Shown here: piece after piece, positions 24,337 through 31,980 of the stretch
Numbering within the stretch: position 1 is the first letter of the stretch
Layout of the letters: every line of letters begins with the position of its first letter
Assembly (NCBI GenBank): GCA_963709155.1
Contig: CAVPVD010000007.1
Span: 2,418,001-2,482,000, forward strand
Direction of reading: 5' to 3'
DNA length: 64,000 bases
From: Bog-159 sp963709155
GTDB lineage: Bacteria > Acidobacteriota > Terriglobia > Bryobacterales > Bryobacteraceae
Program-made: the position numbers and the translations under genes
The notes under the pieces: model-generated
The model's input: only the letters and a program-made list of their open reading frames with translations
Told to the model about the DNA's origin: nothing
Database searches by the model: none

Positions 24337-26010
24337 ATGAATCGCACCCAACGTATGAGAGCCTATTTCCCGCCGGTCGCCTGCCTGCTCCTGGCCCTGA
24401 ATCCGGTGTTCGCCCAGGAGCCAGCCGCCTCGACGGCGCCGGTGATCGTGAGCGCGGTCGCCGACTTAGTGCAAAGCCAGATCACCATCACCGGCCAGCG
24501 TCTGACTCCAGCCACCGGATCGCCGGTGGTCAGTCTGGATGGAAAAGCATTGACCCTGGTGTCGTCGGCCAGTACGCAGATCGTTGCGGATCTACCGGCC
24601 GGCTTGGGCGCGGGGAGCTTTGAGCTGACCGTCAACAACGGCACGGCCGCCAGCTTCGATGTCACCATCGGAACGGTGGGTCCGCAGGGTCCGGTGGGGC
24701 CGATGGGCGCGCAAGGGCCGAGAGGCGCGGCGGGCGCCACGGGTCCGGCAGGGCCAACGGGTCCAGCCGGGGCTGCGGGTCCCGCTGGTCCTCAGGGAGC
24801 GAAAGGTGCGACCGGTTCGACTGGCCCGACAGGCCCCACGGGTCCCACCGGTCCGACTGGCCCGGCAGGCGCGACCGGTCCGGCGGGACCGACTGGCCCG
24901 GCTGGCCCGGCCGGCCTATTCTGGGAGGGCGCCTGGGTATCCAACCTGGCGTACCGAGGCAACGATGCGGTTTCGTACAATGGCTCCTCCTACGTCGCGA
25001 CGCAAACCATTCCCGCCGGTCAAGCGCCGCCATCCACAGGCTGGAGCCTGCTATCGGAAGAAGGCTCGACGGGCGCTACGGGTCCGCAAGGTCCGGCGGG
25101 AATCGCGCTGCCGTTCCTGGGCAGCACCGACGCAAACGGTGCGGCTTTCTCGGTGGCGAACAACGCCGTGGGCCAGGAAAGCATTTACGCGAAGGGCGGG
25201 AACGCCGCTTCGGGCGCTTCGGCGGGCGGCACCGGAGTTCAAGCTAGCGGCGGATTCTCAAACGGTGGGGGATCCACTGGCGGCGCCGGCGTAGAGGGGT
25301 ACGGCGGGACAACCCTGTATGCCGGGGATTACGGCGGCGCCGGAGGCTCTTTCTTTGGCGGCGGTCTCAGCGAGCTCGCCGTCGGCGGCGGCGACGGTGT
25401 CGATGCGTACGGCGGATATTCCGCTTGCTGTGGGGGCGCTGGAAATGGCGTCGTCGCGTACCCCGGCGTAGGCCCTACCGACGGCGTGAACTACGGCTTG
25501 GCCGGCAAGTTTAACGGCGACGTCCTCGTCATCGGCAACCTCGCAAAGTCCGGCGGCTCCTTCCTGATCGACCATCCTACCGATCCCGCCAACAAATTGC
25601 TGTATCACTCCTTTGTCGAATCGCCGGACATGATGAATGTTTACAACGGCAATGTCACTACCGACGGATCGGGGACGGCCATCGTCACCATGCCCTCCTG
25701 GTTCGAAGCTCTGAATCGGGATTTCCGTTATCAACTGACCACGATCGGCCAGTTTGCGCAGGCCATGGTGGCCGCGAAGATGAGTAACGGCAGCTTCACC
25801 ATCAAGACGGACAAGCCTATGGTGGAGGTGTCCTGGCAGGTCACCGGCATTCGCCAGGACGCGTGGGCCAATGCGCACCGCATTCCCCTTGAAGTGGACA
25901 AACCGGCCGAATACCAGGGGCACTACCTGCACCCTGAACTATTCGGCCACGAGGGCGACCCCAGCATCGCGGAGATCCATCATCCGCGCCCGGCGCAACG
26001 CCAACAGTAG
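24337..26010 (+). CDS. Secreted collagen-like protein, copy 1
   Basis: 557 residues. Domain order: signal peptide (to about residue 27), an IPT-like beta domain (I-V-S-A-V-A-D-L, I-T-I-T-G-Q-R-L), 26 consecutive collagen Gly-X-Y triplets, a carbohydrate-binding-like stretch (W-E-G-A-W-V-S-N-L-A-Y, Y-N-G-S-S-Y-V-A-T-Q), a second short G-X-Y run, a glycine-rich repeat region and a conserved C-terminal domain (F-L-I-D-H-P-T-D, L-Y-H-S-F-V-E-S-P-D-M-M-N-V-Y, W-F-E-A-L-N-R-D-F-R-Y-Q-L, Y-L-H-P-E-L-F-G). This C-terminal domain recurs in secreted bacterial proteins without known function. The protein is probably a fibre-forming surface component. The following paralogue begins 12 bases after its stop. 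Confidence 0.85.
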   Translation: MNRTQRMRAYFPPVACLLLALNPVFAQEPAASTAPVIVSAVADLVQSQITITGQRLTPATGSPVVSLDGKALTLVSSASTQIVADLPAGLGAGSFELTVNNGTAASFDVTIGTVGPQGPVGPMGAQGPRGAAGATGPAGPTGPAGAAGPAGPQGAKGATGSTGPTGPTGPTGPTGPAGATGPAGPTGPAGPAGLFWEGAWVSNLAYRGNDAVSYNGSSYVATQTIPAGQAPPSTGWSLLSEEGSTGATGPQGPAGIALPFLGSTDANGAAFSVANNAVGQESIYAKGGNAASGASAGGTGVQASGGFSNGGGSTGGAGVEGYGGTTLYAGDYGGAGGSFFGGGLSELAVGGGDGVDAYGGYSACCGGAGNGVVAYPGVGPTDGVNYGLAGKFNGDVLVIGNLAKSGGSFLIDHPTDPANKLLYHSFVESPDMMNVYNGNVTTDGSGTAIVTMPSWFEALNRDFRYQLTTIGQFAQAMVAAKMSNGSFTIKTDKPMVEVSWQVTGIRQDAWANAHRIPLEVDKPAEYQGHYLHPELFGHEGDPSIAEIHHPRPAQRQQ

Positions 26011-26022
26011 AGGAGTCTTCCA

Positions 26023-27675
26023 ATGAATCGTACCCAACGCATGATAGCCCATTTCCCGACGGCAGCCTGCCTGCTGTTGGCCCTGAGTTGCCCGGTGCTC
26101 GCCCAGGAGCCGGCCGCCTCGACGGCGCCGGTGATCGTGAGCGCGGTCGCCGACCTGGTGCATAGCCAGATCACCATCGCCGGCCAGCGCCTGACCCCGG
26201 CCACCGGATCGCCGGTGGTCAGTCTGGATGGGAAGGCATTGACGCTGGTGTCGTCGGCCAGCACGCAGATTGTTGCGGACTTACCGGCCGGCTTGGGTAC
26301 GGGGACCTTCGAACTGACCGTCAACAACGGCACGATCGCCACCTTCGATGTCACCATCGGAACGGTGGGTCCGCTTGGTCCGGCGGGGCCGGCGGGCGCG
26401 CAGGGGCCGAGAGGCGCGGCGGGCGCCACGGGTCCGGCAGGGCCAACGGGTCCAACCGGAGCTACCGGTCCGGCAGGTCCCCAGGGAGCGACCGGCGCGA
26501 CCGGCGCGACCGGCGCGCAAGGTCCGATAGGTCCTGCCGGACTATTCTGGGAGGGCGCCTGGGTATCTAACCTGGCGTACCGTAACAACGATGCGGTCTA
26601 CTATAATGGCTCGTCCTACGTCGCGGTGCAAACCATTCCCGCCGGTCAAGCGCCGCCATCGACGGGCTGGAGCCTGCTGTCGGAAGAGGGTTCGACTGGG
26701 GCCACCGGTCCACAAGGACCCCAAGGCGCGGCCGGCGCGCAAGGCCCCGCGGGGCCGCGGGGGCCCGCTGGAATCGCGCTGCCGTTCACGGGCGGCATCG
26801 TCGCGGAAGGCGTCGCTTTTTCGGTCACGAATGGCGCTCTTGGCTGGTCAGCCATCTTCGGCGCGGGTGGGACGGCATCAAGTACTTCGCAGGGTGGCAG
26901 CGGCGTTATAGGCAGCGGCGGTAACTCAAACGGCGGAGGATCTACCGGCGGGGCCGGTGTCTTGGGGGACGGCGGCGATACCGCCGCTATCGGCGATTAC
27001 GGCGGCCCCGGGGGCATCTTCCAGGGCGGTGGCTCCAGTTCGCTTGGGGTCGGAGGCGGCGACGGTGTGGATGGCTACGGCGGCCCCTCCGGCGGCACCG
27101 GAGGAGCCGGAAATGGGATCTATGGTTCGCCGGGGCAAGGCTATTCCGACGGCGTGAATTGGGGCTTGGCCGGCAAGTTCAATGGCGACGTCTTCGTCAG
27201 CGGCAGTTTGGCGAAGGCCGGCGGTTCGTTCCTCATCGACCACCCTACCGATGCGGCCAACAAATATCTCTACCATTCCTTCGTCGAATCGCCGGACATG
27301 ATGAATATTTACAATGGCAACATTGTCACTGACGCGGGCGGGAGCGCCATCGTCACCATGCCAGACTGGTTCGAGGCGCTGAACCGCGACTTCCGGTATC
27401 AGTTGACGGTGATCGGGCAACAAGCCCAGGCATGGGTCGCGTCCGAAGTTGCCAACCGCGCTTTCACCATCAAGACCGACAAGGGGAACGTCAAGGTCTC
27501 CTGGCAGGTCACAGGCATCCGGCAAGACGCATGGGCCAACGCGCACCGCATCCCGATCGAAGTGGATAAGCCTGCCGAGTATCAGGGACACTATCTGCAC
27601 CCGGAGTTATTCGGGCACGCAGGCGAGCCCAGCATCGCGGAGGGGCATCACCCGCGCGCGGGGCGACGCGAGTAG
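26023..27675 (+). CDS. Secreted collagen-like protein, copy 2
   Basis: 550 residues, a tandem paralogue of the preceding gene with the same domain order and near-identical stretches in the first third and C-terminal domain. The main collagen block has 19 Gly-X-Y triplets against 26 in copy 1, while the second block has 8 against 3, so the copies differ by triplet gain and loss. The glycine-rich middle part is the most divergent. AGGAG lies 11 bases before the ATG within the 12-base spacer, so both are translated from one mRNA. It is followed by the IS110 remnant, which marks the end of the locus. Confidence 0.85.
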   Translation: MNRTQRMIAHFPTAACLLLALSCPVLAQEPAASTAPVIVSAVADLVHSQITIAGQRLTPATGSPVVSLDGKALTLVSSASTQIVADLPAGLGTGTFELTVNNGTIATFDVTIGTVGPLGPAGPAGAQGPRGAAGATGPAGPTGPTGATGPAGPQGATGATGATGAQGPIGPAGLFWEGAWVSNLAYRNNDAVYYNGSSYVAVQTIPAGQAPPSTGWSLLSEEGSTGATGPQGPQGAAGAQGPAGPRGPAGIALPFTGGIVAEGVAFSVTNGALGWSAIFGAGGTASSTSQGGSGVIGSGGNSNGGGSTGGAGVLGDGGDTAAIGDYGGPGGIFQGGGSSSLGVGGGDGVDGYGGPSGGTGGAGNGIYGSPGQGYSDGVNWGLAGKFNGDVFVSGSLAKAGGSFLIDHPTDAANKYLYHSFVESPDMMNIYNGNIVTDAGGSAIVTMPDWFEALNRDFRYQLTVIGQQAQAWVASEVANRAFTIKTDKGNVKVSWQVTGIRQDAWANAHRIPIEVDKPAEYQGHYLHPELFGHAGEPSIAEGHHPRAGRRE

Positions 27676-27691
27676 GGCGAACTGAAGAAGT

Positions 27692-27705
27692 CCGCCGCCG
27701 GCACG
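27692..27705. repeat. Left half-copy of a hairpin repeat flanking the IS110 remnant
   Basis: The 14 bases CCGCCGCCGGCACG recur exactly, in the same orientation, at 28859-28872 on the other side of the transposase remnant. Both resemble the inner part of the four-hairpin element at 31834 (CCCGCCGGCACGCTT). The pair looks like the two ends of one repeat interrupted by the insertion. Confidence 0.5.
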
Positions 27706-27764
27706 CTCCGTTGAAAATCACCTCCTCCGACCCGATGCAGGTCCGGCGTTGGTCGCGTCGAAGA

Positions 27765-28712
27765 TCACGTGCTGGCCTCCGCTACCGATTGGGGATGGAT
27801 CTCGGCTAGAGTGACGCTATACCCCAGTTTCCGCAATGCCCGCGCTAGCTTCGCGGCACGGTGCTTGCGGGCGCGCGGGTCGGTGTCCTGACCCTGCTCC
27901 ACGTAGCTGACCTGGTCGTGGAGGATCTTCCAGACGAGCCGGGCCAGGCGATGGGCGACCACCCAGATGGCCCCGTTGTATCCTAGCTTGGGCAGGAATC
28001 GGCGGAATACATTTTGAAAATGACTGTCCTTCTTCTTGACCGCCGCGGGCGCCGCCTCGCATAGGATCCGCCGCACGTACCGGTTCCCCTTGGGGCCTCG
28101 CGAGCTGTGGTTCTCCTCGGCGCTCACGTCGCTGCCCGGGCATACCCCAGCCCAGGAGGCGAACTCGCCCGCCGAATCGAAGGCCTCCGCGTCCACCCCC
28201 ACCTCCGCGATCATCTGCTGCCAGGACTCTACCCCAAATCCGGGTACTTCCGCCAGTCGTGCCACCGCCTGCGGATGTCGGTTGAGCGCGGCCGCACTCA
28301 TCTGGCTAAGCTGACCGATCTGCTCGTCCAGCAGTGGCAAACGTTCCAGATGCAGTTGCAGCAGTTGCAGATGGCCCGGCTCCAGCGCGCCGCGCAGGGC
28401 GTCGGCTAATTGTTCTTTAGTACATTTGCGGCGGTCGTCGCCCAGTGCGGCCAGATTCGCCGCATCCGTCTGGCCTTGGCTGAGCGCTTCCAGAATCCGC
28501 CGTCCGCTGACGCCCAGCAAATCGCTAATCACGCTGGACAGCTTGATCCGCGCTTCCTCCTTCAGGCATTCCACCTGGCTCTGCAAGCGCACCAGTTGCA
28601 GCCGCCCGCGCGTCATCAGCCGCCAGGTACGCTGTTCTGGCTCTGGCACAAAGCTCAGCATCAGTTCGCCGGCCAGCAAGCGTTTCGGAGCCGCAAAGAT
28701 GGTGAAAACCAA
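27765..28712 (-). mobile_element. 5'-truncated IS110-family transposase
   Basis: An open frame of 315 codons beginning with TTG. The C-terminal Transposase_20 domain is intact (V-P-G-F-G-V-E-S-W-Q-Q-M, F-A-S-W-A-G-V-C-P-G, N-R-Y-V-R-R-I-L-C-E-A-A), as is the linker (I-K-L-S-S-V-I-S-D-L-L-G-V-S-G-R). The N-terminal DEDD/RuvC-like catalytic domain of about 110-130 residues is missing. Resemblance begins only at about L-L-A-G-E-L (near 28680), and the sequence before it runs into a poly-A/poly-G tract and a hairpin repeat. The element is therefore inactive. IS110 elements lack long terminal inverted repeats, and no ends could be defined. Confidence 0.85.
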
Positions 28713-28720
28713 AAAAGGGG

Positions 28721-28804
28721 GGGGCGGCCAATCTTGGCCGCAGCCGACTTTCGAGCCGGCTTAGCCGCCTGACAGGCGGCTGCGGGCATGATTGCCCGCC
28801 CCAC
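28721..28804. repeat. Four-hairpin repeat, family 1 (copy A)
   Basis: 84 bases built of four consecutive hairpins: GGCCAATCTTGGCC, GCCGACTTTCGAGCCGGC (imperfect), GCCGCCTGACAGGCGGC and GGGCATGATTGCCC. The right end reads GCCCGCCCCAC. A second copy lies inverted at 40337-40423; both share GCGGCCAATCTTGGCCGCAG. This copy sits at the truncated 5' side of the IS110 remnant. No coding capacity; it looks like a REP/MITE-type element. Confidence 0.75.
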
Positions 28805-28858
28805 GGTGAGTTTTCGACGGCGCCCCAAAAGGGAAGTCACACGATAGTTCAAACCGGC

Positions 28859-28890
28859 CCGCCGCCGGCACGTCTAAAGCGTGCGCCACG
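28859..28890. repeat. Right half-copy of a hairpin repeat, supplying a stop codon
   Basis: CCGCCGCCGGCACG followed by TCTAAAGCGTGCGCCACG. The second part matches the terminal arm of the element at 31834-31925 (AAGTGTGCGCCAC). The isomerase-like pseudogene on the minus strand ends inside it: its last residues, A-W-R-T-L, and its TAG stop are repeat sequence. Confidence 0.6.
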
Positions 28891-29973
28891 CGCAGTTCAG
28901 CAAGGCCCGCATGTAGGCGAACCCGTAGGCGGTTTGGACGAAGTTGCCGCCCGCCATGGCGGGGGAATGGTCCAGGATCACGATGCCGGAGAACTTCACG
29001 TCAACGAGGGCCTTCATGATCTTGTACATGTCGTAATATCCGTCATCCATGAAGGTCTCGACGAAGTGCGGCAAGGGCGCGCTCACGTTGCGGAAGTGAA
29101 TCTTCCAGATCTTCGCGGCGCCGAAATAGCGGATCATATCCTCGGGATCTTTCCCGGTTAACGCTTTGCCGCCCTCGAGCCATGTCCCGCAGCACAGGCA
29201 GATACCTACGTTGGGGCTGCCGGCGATATGCAGCGCGCGCTGGTAGCCCTCGAAATTGCCGAAGATACAACGCGGCACGCCGGCCAGAACGGCGCCGGGG
29301 GATCATCCGGATGAATACCGATGCGCACGCTGTTCTCTTCCGCCACGGGCGCCACCTGCTTGATGAAGTAAGTGAAGTTCTCCCAGATCTCTTCTTTGGT
29401 GAATTCGCGCCCGTGCGACAGCGGCTCCGCCCAGGTCTTTCCGTCCCAGACTCCGCGCTTGTTGGGGCTGGCCATGTCGAACTCGCGTGCGGATGCCCCG
29501 CGTACTTCGGCGCGGCCGCTCGACCAGATGCCGTTGCCCATGTGCGCATAGGTCGTACAGTGGATCCCCGCTTTGCCCAGACTGCGAATATATTGCTTGT
29601 ATTCTTCGATCTTCTGGTCGCGGCCCGGCAAGTTAAGGGTTACTTCCGGCATGTTATGCACGCTGGTATTGCCGATGTTCCAGACGGTAATGCCGGCATC
29701 GGCGTAGCGTTTCTTGATGGCCTGAAAATCTTCGGCGGTGCGCATGTCCGGAGGCGCTCCGACGCTTACGTATTCGGCGCCGATTTGCTTCAGAAATAAC
29801 AACTGGTCGCTCGTCGGGTTGGCGTCCGATTGCGCGCACAGCTTAATCCCAGGCGCGTTGGGATCGACCGCGGCCTTAGATTTACCGGTCGCGAGAAGCG
29901 TGCCCAGCGCGCCGCCCAGCGCCATCTTTCCGAAATCCCGGCGCCCCGGAGGGAACGTCTCCTGCCTGCCCAT
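28874..29973 (-). pseudogene. Tat-exported xylose isomerase-like/UxuA-like TIM-barrel protein, frameshifted
   Basis: The frame starts at ATG 29973 (TGAGG upstream) with a twin-arginine signal (R-R-D-F-G-K-M-A-L-G-G) and a TIM-barrel sequence reading I-K-L-C-A-Q-S-D-A-N-P, T-V-W-N-I-G-N and I-G-I-H-P-D-D-P-P. It loses frame at about 29280-29300. The next frame continues as P-R-C-I-F-G-N-F-E-G-Y-Q-R-A-L, G-I-C-L-C-C-G-T-W and I-V-I-L-D-H-S-P, together like a mannonate dehydratase/sugar isomerase family member of about 365 residues. One single-base indel explains the break. The C-terminus runs into a repeat half-copy that provides the stop. The neighbouring mutarotase-like gene suggests a former sugar-processing pair. 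Confidence 0.8.
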
Positions 29974-30004
29974 AGTCACCTCACGCGTCTTTCGCTCTCG
30001 AACA

Positions 30005-30973
30005 TTATTGCGGAAGCGTGTAAAACTCGTACCCGATTTTCCACGCTACCTCCTGTCCCGGTTCGGCCTTCAGATCGATGTAGGCCTCCGGACAGACAGT
30101 GGTGCGGATGGACCAGAAAACCAGCTTCGCAATGGGCCGGTCGGAGGTTTGACGCACGCCGATGCCGGCCTTGCGGTTCTCTACCCGGATGTCGTAATCG
30201 CGAGGCGTGTCACCGAAGCCGGTCATCAGGGTGTACACGGACTGGCCTTCCTGCAGTTCCCGCAGGTAAGTGAAATTCTTGCCTTGCGCTTCCGCCGCCC
30301 CGTGGAGATCGGCCTGCGGATGGACTTCGAACGGGAAACGCACGATGTAGCCGGGCCCCGCGGGTTGATGATCCAGCATGTAGAAGTTGTGCTCGTAAAC
30401 GCTGGTCGCGATCGTTTTCTTCCCCGTGTTCCGAAGACTGTGCTCCAGCACCATGGCAGGTTTGCCCGGCACCAGCCGGACGGTCTTCTTGTAGATGTAG
30501 GCATATCCCAGGGTATCGGAGAGTTCCTGTGTGAACTCGACGAAATCGGGGCCCTGGTGGATAGTCCATTTCCCGTTGCCGGCGATGTCGTAGGTGCTGA
30601 ACTGGCGGAAGGCGGGCTCGTCCGGTTTGCGTATCGCGCCCACGCCGATTTTCACGAAGCTCTCGCCGGGCTTCGCTTCGTCGTAGCCCAGGCCCGTTCC
30701 GTTCGTCAGGAACTCCTCTACCGGGCCCATGATGGCGTCGTGAATCTTTGGGTCGTATCGCTCGAACCATTTGCCGAAATACTCGTGACCTTGAAACTGA
30801 AGGCTGGAAATGGCGCCCGACCAGTCGAACCGCGTGCCGCGATAATAACCAGTCCGGGCATCCGGCAGCAGCAGGTTGATGCGCAGAACGCCGTTGGCGA
30901 TCTGGGCCTCGGGATAATCGGCTGCGGCGCACGTCAGCGCAAGCGTCAACAGCAAAGGGGCGGTGGCTTTCAC
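30005..30973 (-). CDS. Secreted mutarotase-like protein of unknown function
   Basis: 322 residues from the GTG at 30973, preferred because AGGAGG lies three bases upstream and the signal peptide (K-A-T-A-P-L-L-L-T-L-A-L-T-C-A-A-A) starts there. A start 12 codons earlier is possible. The mature protein is beta-rich: I-A-N-G-V-L-R-I-N-L-L-L-P-D near the start, W-S-G-A-I-S-S-L and E-H-N-F-Y-M-L-D-H-Q in the middle. The pattern fits the galactose-mutarotase-like beta-sandwich, but catalytic residues could not be assigned with certainty. It lies 32 bases upstream of the frameshifted isomerase-like gene on the same strand. Confidence 0.65.
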   Translation of the reverse strand: MKATAPLLLTLALTCAAADYPEAQIANGVLRINLLLPDARTGYYRGTRFDWSGAISSLQFQGHEYFGKWFERYDPKIHDAIMGPVEEFLTNGTGLGYDEAKPGESFVKIGVGAIRKPDEPAFRQFSTYDIAGNGKWTIHQGPDFVEFTQELSDTLGYAYIYKKTVRLVPGKPAMVLEHSLRNTGKKTIATSVYEHNFYMLDHQPAGPGYIVRFPFEVHPQADLHGAAEAQGKNFTYLRELQEGQSVYTLMTGFGDTPRDYDIRVENRKAGIGVRQTSDRPIAKLVFWSIRTTVCPEAYIDLKAEPGQEVAWKIGYEFYTLPQ

Positions 30974-31189
30974 GGTCCTCCTGTTCGATGGCCGGCAACC
31001 GGCCATCAAGGAACATGGTACAAGATCGGCGGGAGGATTAGCAGAGTAGCGGGTCTTCTATTCGCTTTGCCGGGATTGGCCGGTTTTCGGTCACAGCCCG
31101 GCCCAACATTTCCCCCCCTCTTTTTCCATCGTTTGCGCGAATCATATCCCTTTATCCCAAATCATGCCCGCTAGCCTCCCGCTAGCCTG

Positions 31190-31430
31190 AGTTCTTCGCT
31201 GTCGCCGACGGGGCGGAGGTGGTCGTGGAGATCCTGGAGGAGGCGAGGAAGGCTTCAGTATCCTCGCCTCGAGGATGATGTGTTTGTCGCCGGAGAGGCC
31301 GTGGGTGAGGCCGTTGCGGCTGGAGGTGGCTTTGCCTTCGGGGTGCGGGCCTCTGCCCTCGAAACCGGTATCTACCGCGAAGAATCCACCGTTCTGGCCC
31401 GCATGGACCGGCAAGGACGGGAGTATCACG
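31190..31430 (-). pseudogene. Remnant: N-terminal half of an acidobacterial hypothetical gene
   Basis: Read on the minus strand from about 31430, three frames in succession give a coherent text: E-G-K-A-T-S-S-R-N-G-L-T-H-G-L-S-G-D-K-H-I-I-L-E, then G-E-D-T-E-A-F-L-A-S, then L-Q-D-L-H-D-H-L-R-P-V-G-D-S-E-E-L. This is the recurrent N-terminal half of a family with an opening like G-P-x-T-P-E-G-K-A-R-S-S-x-N-A-x-x-H-G-L, common in this phylum and of unknown function. Two frameshifts within 120 bases show that it is decayed. Its missing C-terminal half appears next to it on the opposite strand. Confidence 0.6.
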
Positions 31431-31436
31431 AATTCT

Positions 31437-31777
31437 TACATGAACCGCAACGGGAAAGACCCCAGCGCGGCCGATCCCCACCAACCGGAGGACATCCTGG
31501 CCCGCGCTTTACGGCGGGGGGAAAGGGCCCCGACAACTTCACCCGGCTCGCCCGCTACGAAACCGCCATCGAACGCTCCATCGAGCGCGGCATGAAGCAC
31601 CTCAAAGCCCTCAAGGCCGCCCGCAACGCGCAGTGTCCCGCCGTCCCGGAAACCCCGCACGCCCCCGAACCCCCCGCCCCCGAACCGCCAAATCCGCCCT
31701 CAACACCTTCGGATTCAATGAATTACGAACCGAACCCGGAAGACCCGCCCCGCCCCGTCATCAACAATGATGAATAA
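31437..31777 (+). pseudogene. Remnant: C-terminal half of the same hypothetical family, inverted
   Basis: On the plus strand, D-I-L-A-R-A-L-R-R-G is followed, after a frame change at a run of six G (about 31515-31520), by R-L-A-R-Y-E-T-A-I-E-R-S-I-E-R-G-M-K-H-L-K-A-L and a proline-rich tail ending at 31777. This is the usual C-terminal half of the family whose N-terminal half lies head-to-head at 31190-31430. An internal inversion, or two degraded copies meeting, would explain the arrangement. Neither half is likely to be expressed as a functional protein. Bases 31010-31189 and 31778-31833 hold nothing recognisable. Confidence 0.55.
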
Positions 31778-31833
31778 CGATGCGGCTTTTCGGTTTTGTA
31801 CGGCGGGCTGAAAGTGATGACTGGCCGAATCCC

Positions 31834-31925
31834 GTGGCGCACGCTTCAGCGTGCTGCGGCGGACTTCTCAGTCCGCCGTTCGCGGGACTTAGAAGTCCCG
31901 CCGGCACGCTTAAAGTGTGCGCCAC
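31834..31925. repeat. Four-hairpin repeat, family 2
   Basis: 92 bases with terminal inverted repeats GTGGCGCACGCTT / AAGTGTGCGCCAC (12 of 13 match) and four internal hairpins: CACGCTTCAGCGTG, GGCGGACTTCTCAGTCCGCC, GCGGGACTTAGAAGTCCCGC and GCACGCTTAAAGTGTGC. A further hairpin, GGGACTCACGAGTCCC, follows at 31948-31963. Its position beyond the 3' end of the dipeptidase gene would allow it to act as a terminator-like structure on RNA. Half-copies of this family lie at 27692, 28859 and 45355. Confidence 0.7.
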
Positions 31926-31980
31926 GAGATGGCCAAAGTCCAGAAACGGGACTCACGAGTCCCGCCTAATGATCCGGCTT

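Noticed and set aside
24670..24920. Regular short-period repeat that could suggest a CRISPR-like or minisatellite array
   Set aside because: It is the coding pattern of Gly-X-Y triplets; no 25-40 bp repeat/unique-spacer pattern exists.
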